From Mycocentrospora acerina (Eukaryota > Ascomycota > Dothideomycetes > Pleosporales): a stretch of 64,000 bases of DNA. Below, in pieces: positions 58,194-64,000 of the stretch (the first letter of the stretch is position 1; the number at the start of each line of letters is the position of its first letter). The position numbers and the translations under genes were made by a program. The notes below the pieces were generated by a model. That model was not told the origin of the DNA, ran no database searches, and saw only the letters and a list, made by a program, of their open reading frames with translations. The stretch is taken from positions 154,519 through 218,518 of the forward strand of contig JAKUHH010000035.1 in assembly GCA_022701365.1 (NCBI GenBank), written 5' to 3'.

Positions 58194-59289
58194 TTTAATG
58201 GCTGAGTTGGAACTATTGAAAAAAGCCAGAAGTTTTTAGAAGTTTAGATAGATGTGTTGATCTGAGAGGGACTGTTGATTGTAATGAATCACAAGTGCAA
58301 GAGGGACTGACTTTTATATTTGTTCGCCAGTCACTAAAAGGCTTTCAAACATCAGATACTCCTCTTCTAGATTGTCTGCGGCGGAATGCGCGGAGCTCGA
58401 GATGCTGCTATCCTTGTTTACTATGCGGTGGATATTTGTCAAGACGGTCTCGTTGATCCTTGAAGACTCTACATCATAGTGTTCGGAATAAGCTAAAAGT
58501 CAGCATAGCCTGTACATTTGACCAACTGAGAGCGAAAATGGCGCTAAGTGAGTTTACGGTCTAATATATCAAATTGGCGTACTCTACGCCAAGAAGTTCA
58601 AAAGCTCCCTGTACTTTGATTGGCTGAATCGCAGAGCAATGCCATTAGTACGAGATCAATTAATAGTCCAAGCAGCTCTTCAACGCCCTACACTTGGCGT
58701 AATTCTCATGCAGCTATTCAACGACAAGCAACAGGCCAGTATTTTAATTACTGCACTCCGCTTCTAAAAGAATATAGTTTGAATTGGCAAATCTTTACCA
58801 AGAATATGATAAATCAACACGGCTCGTAAGTGTATCAAGAATGCACTAATAGCCGAGAACGAGCTTTCGTATTCTATGAACCCACCAACCCTGAAAATTC
58901 CAGGTTCCCTAATCTTAGTCTACCAATCTCGCAACTATCAACTCTTGCGACGTAATCAAAGCAGTGATATGATATATGATGTCAAACTTTAAAATGTTGC
59001 GGTGTTGCAGTACAAGTCTTGTGTTAGGTTGGACTTGTTACCTTAGCTATGCACGCAACGCTTGGAGTCGTGCAACCTCCATTTTTTGCTGATAAAATGC
59101 TGACGTGTTTCATAAGCGAGCAGCCAGTTACCTTGTCTGTGTGCGTGCCGCCCATGTTCGAGTGCCGCCCACCCTAACAGCGCAATACTATACTCTTGAC
59201 ACCTAGTTAAGCTACAATCATACCAGGGGTTAATGATACCCCACAGTTGATTGATAATTTGAATACTAGCGAAAAGATTCTCTTTTGCA
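58194..59289. other. Upstream region of the secreted protein, to the pogo-like relic
   Basis: Contains the promoter side of the Cys-rich protein gene. No other supported gene. The minus frame at 59043-59543 overlaps the start of the transposon relic and is a shadow. Confidence 0.5.
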
Positions 59290-61083
59290 AAACAGCAAAA
59301 AATGCGCTTTGTGATCGCACAACTCTGTCGCGCCGTTACTGAGATGTTCAAGTGGATGTTAACACTACGAACGTAAGGCAGCGTAAAGTAGCACCACAAC
59401 AGGAGGTTAACCTTGTACAGTACATCGCAGAGCTTACAGAGTGCCAATTTTCTCCTACAAGGGAGATGATTACGACTTTCGTACGCGGCATGTCTTTTGA
59501 TGAGGTCTCTAAGACATAGGTTACATAATTCCTCTAGTGACACTTCGACGTACTTTTAAACCAATAGACATAACCTATAACTGCTGATAGTTAAGCTGCT
59601 GGATCCTGGGGTAAGTATAAGTCGTACATTAACTTTCTCACACCCCAGATAAATAGGTACTCCAGTGAGCCTCTACACACATCTAATAGATGAGAAGCGC
59701 TTTATAGCTAGAGTGTTTAGCAAGGCTTCATTTTGGCGTACACACGCTCAGTAGAGCTCTTACGATCGTTGTCGTGAATAAATTACGTATCTAGCGTGTG
59801 TGTTGCGATAGTACAGCTATCCCCCTGGGCCTTATTTTTAGCCTGACTACGCAGACATACAATTTAAAATGGGCGAGTTGCAATAATACAAAGAAACAAT
59901 TAGTTAACCCTTCTTTCTCGCCTTCTGGCTTGTCGAAAGATAATGCAAACTTAGGCTAGGTCAAACAGGCCTTTAACCCGCTCACAAAGGTTTAAACTTG
60001 ATGAAAGTGGCAATTTTTAACCATAGATGGCTACGGCAGCTATGCAATAATAGATTTTGTATCCTATTATTCTGAGGAACGCATAATGATACTTAAATAT
60101 TTCCTACACTGTAACCATACTCCCTTGCTGCTCGATGTGGTGTGCTTCTTGCAGTTATCATCTAACTACTCTACGGTCCTTTTAAATCACCTTCACAGCA
60201 GCTAGGGCTAGACACCTTCTAAAAAGGTAACTTCTTTACGATCATCTTGCAAGCCTAGACGCAAAAAATTCAATAGAAATCTTGTTCTTTGCTCATTTAA
60301 GGCAGTGGGGATTGCTCTGCTTAAGTCTAATAATATACTCAATTGCTTCATACCTAGATAAGCTAAAGGAGCTACAGCACAGGATTTTGATAGAGCTGGC
60401 AGTTAGCGACATCATGACAAGGTTTGGCGGCAATTAGTGAAGGACCTAGTTGCAGATTAGGCAAAGTAACCAAGACAAACCATTACAAATCGAAGAACTG
60501 AAACAATCTATTAAATATAGAGTGATACGGCACACAAAAATCTCTTAATCACGCAAGGAGTAAATCTATAAGGAATAAGCCGCTGCAATTAATTCAGCGC
60601 AAAGGGACCTATTTAAAGACACAGTGATCTTGTCCTTAGAGTGTCGACTAGGTTAAATTTTCTAGAATGTATTTGAGCAAAGGGAGAGGGATAATAAGCT
60701 CCGCAAACAAACTAAGCGTGAGCTTCGTGAGTCTAACAGGAAGCTAAAGCAGAAACTTGACGCTGAGAAGAAATGTGCTGCTGTAAAAAAGAGAATAGAA
60801 GCTGCTGAGTGAGCCTAGCTGAAGCATAGGGAGGCAGCTAAACGCAATGCTGAGCAATGGCGTTAAAAGCAAGAGCGCGATGTTGCAAAAGCTATAAAGT
60901 TGCCTGAAAGAGACAAGAGGAAGGCCTTGTAGTCTACAACAACTAGAAAAAAGCAGAATTATGGTGCTGTAGTTGCCCCTAGTCATCGCGTTGCTGTGAC
61001 GCATTCTCCCACACCTGTACCGACATACAACAGCGGTGGCTGCAAAATTGCTCTACGCACAAGTTTTGAACCAGAAAATTGAT
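59290..61083 (+). mobile_element. Degraded pogo/Fot1-like DNA transposon
   Basis: Remnants of a pogo-type DDE transposase read on the plus strand. An N-terminal HTH-like piece (VQYIAELTECQFSPTREMI, about 59405-59490) resembles the CENP-B/pogo DNA-binding region. A post-DDE piece near 60290-60330 reads as FKAVG.., and a Lys/Arg/Glu-rich coiled tail lies at about 60700-61083 (KRELRESNRKLKQKLDAEKK, then ending CKIALRTSFEPEN). Many TGA/TAG/TAA stops and frameshifts interrupt it, several at former Gln or Arg/Trp codons as expected for RIP. The DDE catalytic core between 59500 and 60280 is not readable. Terminal inverted repeats were not identified, so the ends are approximate. Confidence 0.68.
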
Positions 61084-61749
61084 TTCAATAGTTGATAAAG
61101 TACTACGCCAATCTTTCTTGTAATAATAGCAATTGTGTGTGGCTCTACAGCTTCATTATTCTACACTGCGTGAGGCGGTTATGGCGGACGGCACGCGCAC
61201 AAACGCGGGGTACCATGCCCATGCGCGTAATGCCCGGATTCGTGTGCTACCATTAAGAGTAGATTTAAAAAACTATGGTCTAGAGTTAGACAAGAATAGA
61301 TTAATTAACAAAAGGAAAGATAAGTTGAGTTTTTAGGTATTAGGAAATTCATAATTAGACGTTCTCTTTGTAAAGAATACTTAAAACATTATATAGATAA
61401 AAAGTTTTTAAGTTAGGTAAGCAAGAAGCTTTAACTTATCTACTTAAGTCTAAAATGTTGCTTCATCTAATAATAGTGTAAATCTAATATTCCTATTATC
61501 TTACACCTACATTATGTCTATTTTTATTATTCTATATCTGTTTTCTCTCCTGCAAACTTATTTTAATGTTATTTTTGTACTTAAAATTTTTAGGTTAGCT
61601 ACATTCTACAATAAATATATATATAATAACATTAAATCCTTTTCTTTAAAGTGGTTAATAGAGTCTTTTGTAACTAATACTAAGTATTAAAACAGGACTA
61701 AAACTAAAATATTGTAATTTACTTTATAAAGTAAGGTATAAAATAATCT
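61084..61749. other. AT-rich spacer between transposon relics
   Basis: A GC-richer island at 61135-61255 contains GGCGGACGGCACGCGC-like words and a 67-codon frame that is not a recognised gene; it may be the 3' end of the pogo-like element. The rest is TA-rich. Confidence 0.5.
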
Positions 61750-62041
61750 TTTTTTTTTATTTTTTTTATATTGCATTAATCTTTCTAACTAGCTAGACTA
61801 AATACAATAATGCCTATGCAGACGTTAGTCTATAAGGCGCTGTTTTACCTCCTAGGCTAAGCTCTCTTATTCTAGAGCCCTAGAAGCCTAGTAAAACAGT
61901 AGTAGTGCTCTTACTACGCAGCTTGCTAACAATAGGTTGTTTCTACAGCAGGTCTATTTTGTTATAGTAGGCCTTTAGGTTAAAGCTCCTGCAGCAGGCA
62001 GCTGTCTAGGCTGTTGCTATTTGTTGTTTTTGTGTGTTGTA

Positions 62042-62211
62042 GAGGCCTGTTTCTAGGCCCCTGTTGCACGTTGTTTGCAGGCTATTGCTAGCCCCCTGTT
62101 GTGCGTTGCAGAGGCCTGTTGCTAGGCCCCTGTTGCTCGTTGTTGTAGGCTATTGCTAACCCCCTGTTGCGCGTTGCAGAGGCCTGTTGCTAGGCCCCTG
62201 TTGCACATTGT
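62042..62211 (-). repeat. 68-69 bp minisatellite in the LINE 3' region
   Basis: About 2.5 tandem units: 62042-62110, 62111-62178 and a partial unit 62179-62211. Each begins AGAGGCCTGTT and contains TAGGCCCCTGTTGC followed by GGCTATTGCTA and CCCCCTGTTG. Units differ by a few substitutions and one indel. The block is far more GC-rich than its surroundings. Confidence 0.9.
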
Positions 62212-63133
62212 AATATCTTCTAGTCTAGAGATCCTGCAGCTAGCAGCTACCTAGCTGTTGCTATTTCTGTTTTTTGCAGAAACTTAAGCAGTGCTGTTTG
62301 CCCTGCTTTAGTATTAAAGATAGCATCTAATATTAGCCTACTTATCTCTTTCTGCATTTATTTTCTTTCTAGATTGTAGTTTTTATAATATAAGAGCAGG
62401 TGCTTAGGTATTTGCAATGTGTTGCAACTACTAAAATATGCTCCTTTTTTATCTTTGCTTATTATTCTAGAAAATGCTTTAAAAATACTTTTTCTTAGCT
62501 TAAGCTAATAGTAAGCTGCTATAATTTGCTTAGGAAATAGTAAAAACTTAGCTTTAAGAAACTTAGGTTGCCTTTTAGTATTACTATTATAGCATTTGCC
62601 TCTCTCTTTTTCTTTAGCTTGTTACTAGCTTATTTGCTACTCTAAGGTTATTTCTTCTTTTAGCTTTTTATTTAGATAGCTTAAAGTAGTAGTAACCTTC
62701 TCTATTTTTATGTGCTTTAAACTAGCCTTTGCTAGCCTATTAGCATAGTTGTTTCCTTTAATTTTTTAGTAGCCTAGAACCTACTTAAAATCTACTCTAT
62801 TTCCTTGTTATACTAGCCTTTTACAAAGCCTAGTAATTAAGTAGCTAATTTTTTATCCTCCTTTTAGTGTAGTGCTTTGCAGTCTTTTTAGAGCTGCTTA
62901 GCTATCTATAAAAATATAGATAGTTTTTATAAAAAGCTTTTATAGTACTAGGTTACTTAACACTCTAAAAATAGCATATAGCTTAGCGTCTATTATTTCT
63001 AGGCCTTATCCTAGGTTATAGCTTTTTGCCTATAAGTAATTAAGACTTAGCAGGTCTATTTAATAGTAGCCTGCTGCAGTCTCTTCTCCCTATTTTAACC
63101 TGTCTGTGTATAGCAAGATAGGTTAAGCTAGCC

Positions 63134-63169
63134 TAGTAGTAGTAGTAGTAGTATTAGTAGTAGTAGTAG
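63134..63169 (+). repeat. (TAG)n microsatellite inside LINE relic
   Basis: About 12 TAG units with one TAT interruption. On the LINE strand this reads CTA/TAC repeats. Confidence 0.9.
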
Positions 63170-63536
63170 CACTATTGCTATTGCTATTTCTAGCAGTAGT
63201 AGCAGTAGCTAGGATTATCTGATTTTTTATTATTATTTTTTATGTTTTTGTAGCAACTAGCTTTAGTAAGCTTTTATAGTCTCTTCTTTATTTTCTCTAG
63301 TAATATAGATAGTAGTATAAGAGTCTGCAGGCTTACTCTATAGCTTTGCTAGTAGAGTAGATATTTCCTCTATATTAGAGTATTTTTCTGTTCTTCTAGC
63401 TAACCTGCTAAGTTGTGTTTATTTTTCTGTATTTTGTGTATTTTTTATATTTTTTTATTATTACTTTTTACTGCTTATTACTTTCTTAATAGGGTAGTTG
63501 CTACTAAAAGCTAGTAGCCTTAAAGCATATTGCTAG

Positions 63537-64000
63537 TATAGCTTTTTTGCTTTAATCTCTAAAGGTAATATAGCTGCTTCTATTTCTAGTGCTTTTATAA
63601 AAGACTGTTTAAAAGCACCTAGAATTTATCTTAATGCAGTATTTTGCATTATTTATTAATAGCATAGCTGTAACGACTAAGCACGTGCACAGTCAACGTG
63701 GCTTACCTCGCTTATAGCATCTAGTCGGCAAAGTCTAGATCTAGCACTATATATATTATACTACACATAGAATACTTGCTTAAGTATTCTTGTGCTTACC
63801 TTTTGGTATAAGTGGGNTATAGCTTTTTTGCTTTAATCTCTAAAGGTAATATAGCTGCTTCTATTTCTAGTGCTTTTATAAAAGACTGTTTAAAAGCACC
63901 TAGAATTTATCTTAATGCAGTATTTTGCATTATTTATTAATAGCATAGCTGTAACGACTAAGCACGTGCACAGTCAACGTGGCTTACCTCGCTTATAGCA
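63537..64000. repeat. 183-bp direct duplication across one N (63817), probable assembly artefact
   Basis: Bases 63537-63719 recur exactly at 63818-64000 (offset 281) and continue past the window edge. The second copy begins immediately after the single N. This is the same arrangement as at 13539-13909, so the two contig ends probably overlap and were not merged. The LINE ORF2 fragment around 63540-63650 is therefore listed twice by the assembly. Confidence 0.88.
63674..63705 (+). repeat. 32-nt motif shared with 52978-53009, copy 2
   Basis: The motif begins CGACTAAGCACGTGCAC and includes the palindrome GCACGTGC. It borders the 5'-truncated end of the LINE relic, as the other copy borders the AT-rich block, so it may be the terminus of another element. 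It recurs at 63955-63986 through the assembly duplication. Confidence 0.75.

Larger units (their letters stand above)
61750..63660 (-). mobile_element. RIP-degraded, 5'-truncated Tad-like LINE (non-LTR retrotransposon)
   Basis: Read on the minus strand, ORF2 remnants appear in order. ALR.ILGAFKQSFIKALEIE and AAILPLE come after the reverse transcriptase (about 63540-63650). The RNase H domain (about 62740-63080) gives LEIIDAKLYAIFRVL, IFIDS followed by a stop and AALKRLQ, then GNNYANRLAKA. The C-terminal end near 62280-62400 contains ILDAIFNTKAGQTALLKFL. Stops sit at Gln positions (CAA to TAA), for example in IFIDSQAAL. Non-coding 3' sequence with a 68-bp minisatellite follows, then an A-rich tail at about 61750-61775, giving the minus orientation. 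The reverse transcriptase itself lies beyond the truncation point. Confidence 0.88.

Noticed and set aside
59043..59543. 166-codon minus-strand frame with many Cys
   Set aside because: The plus strand here encodes the pogo-like N-terminal piece; the minus frame has no recognisable domain.
1..64000. CRISPR array, bacterial operons or phage content
   Set aside because: Introns, signal peptides and fungal families throughout; no regularly spaced repeats.

Overview
The window is nuclear DNA from a filamentous ascomycete. Genes are split by 45-98 bp introns with GT..AG ends and CTNAC-like branch points (one intron is 167 bp). Encoded families are typical of moulds: Zn2Cys6 regulator, HET protein, pisatin-demethylase-like P450, GH75 chitosanase, GMC and BBE oxidases. 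Transposon relics are mutated to TA-rich, stop-filled sequence in the manner of RIP (repeat-induced point mutation). A dothideomycete (Pleosporales-like) is my best guess; species cannot be read from the sequence.

Layout. (1) 1-22 kb is gene-rich with ordinary base composition: P450 (-), lectin-like membrane protein (+), a tRNA (-), PER1 (+), mitochondrial ribosomal protein mL50-like (-), ARP6 (-), O-methyltransferase (-), HET protein (-) and a BBE-type FAD oxidase (-). (2) 23-30 kb carries two adjacent decayed genes, an M20 amidohydrolase and a diaminopropionate ammonia-lyase. A divergent intact Zn2Cys6 regulator and a small secreted protein follow. (3) 31-52 kb is gene-sparse: a doubtful hypothetical gene, a DUF3176-like membrane protein, a GT8 glycosyltransferase, a broken alpha/beta hydrolase, an intact epoxide-hydrolase-like enzyme, a secreted GMC oxidoreductase and a secreted GH75 chitosanase. 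(4) 52-64 kb is an AT-rich repeat compartment: two LINE relics in opposite orientation, a pogo-like DNA transposon relic, dispersed repeats, and one intact small cysteine-rich secreted protein (57774-58193) that looks like an effector candidate.

How the genes relate. The housekeeping block (PER1 for GPI-anchor remodelling, mL50, ARP6 for SWR1-type chromatin remodelling) sits beside accessory oxidative and methyltransfer genes that do not form an obvious biosynthetic cluster. The ammonia-lyase/M20 pair resembles the bacterial ygeX-ygeY pairing and seems to have decayed as a unit. The secreted enzymes and small proteins in the AT-rich half fit a two-speed genome layout.

Assembly caution. The only two N bases (13728 and 63817) each separate exact direct duplications of about 180-190 bp. 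Both look like unmerged contig overlaps; the first cuts through ARP6. I re-derived exon joins by hand from reading frame and splice signals, so they are predictions, not transcript evidence.
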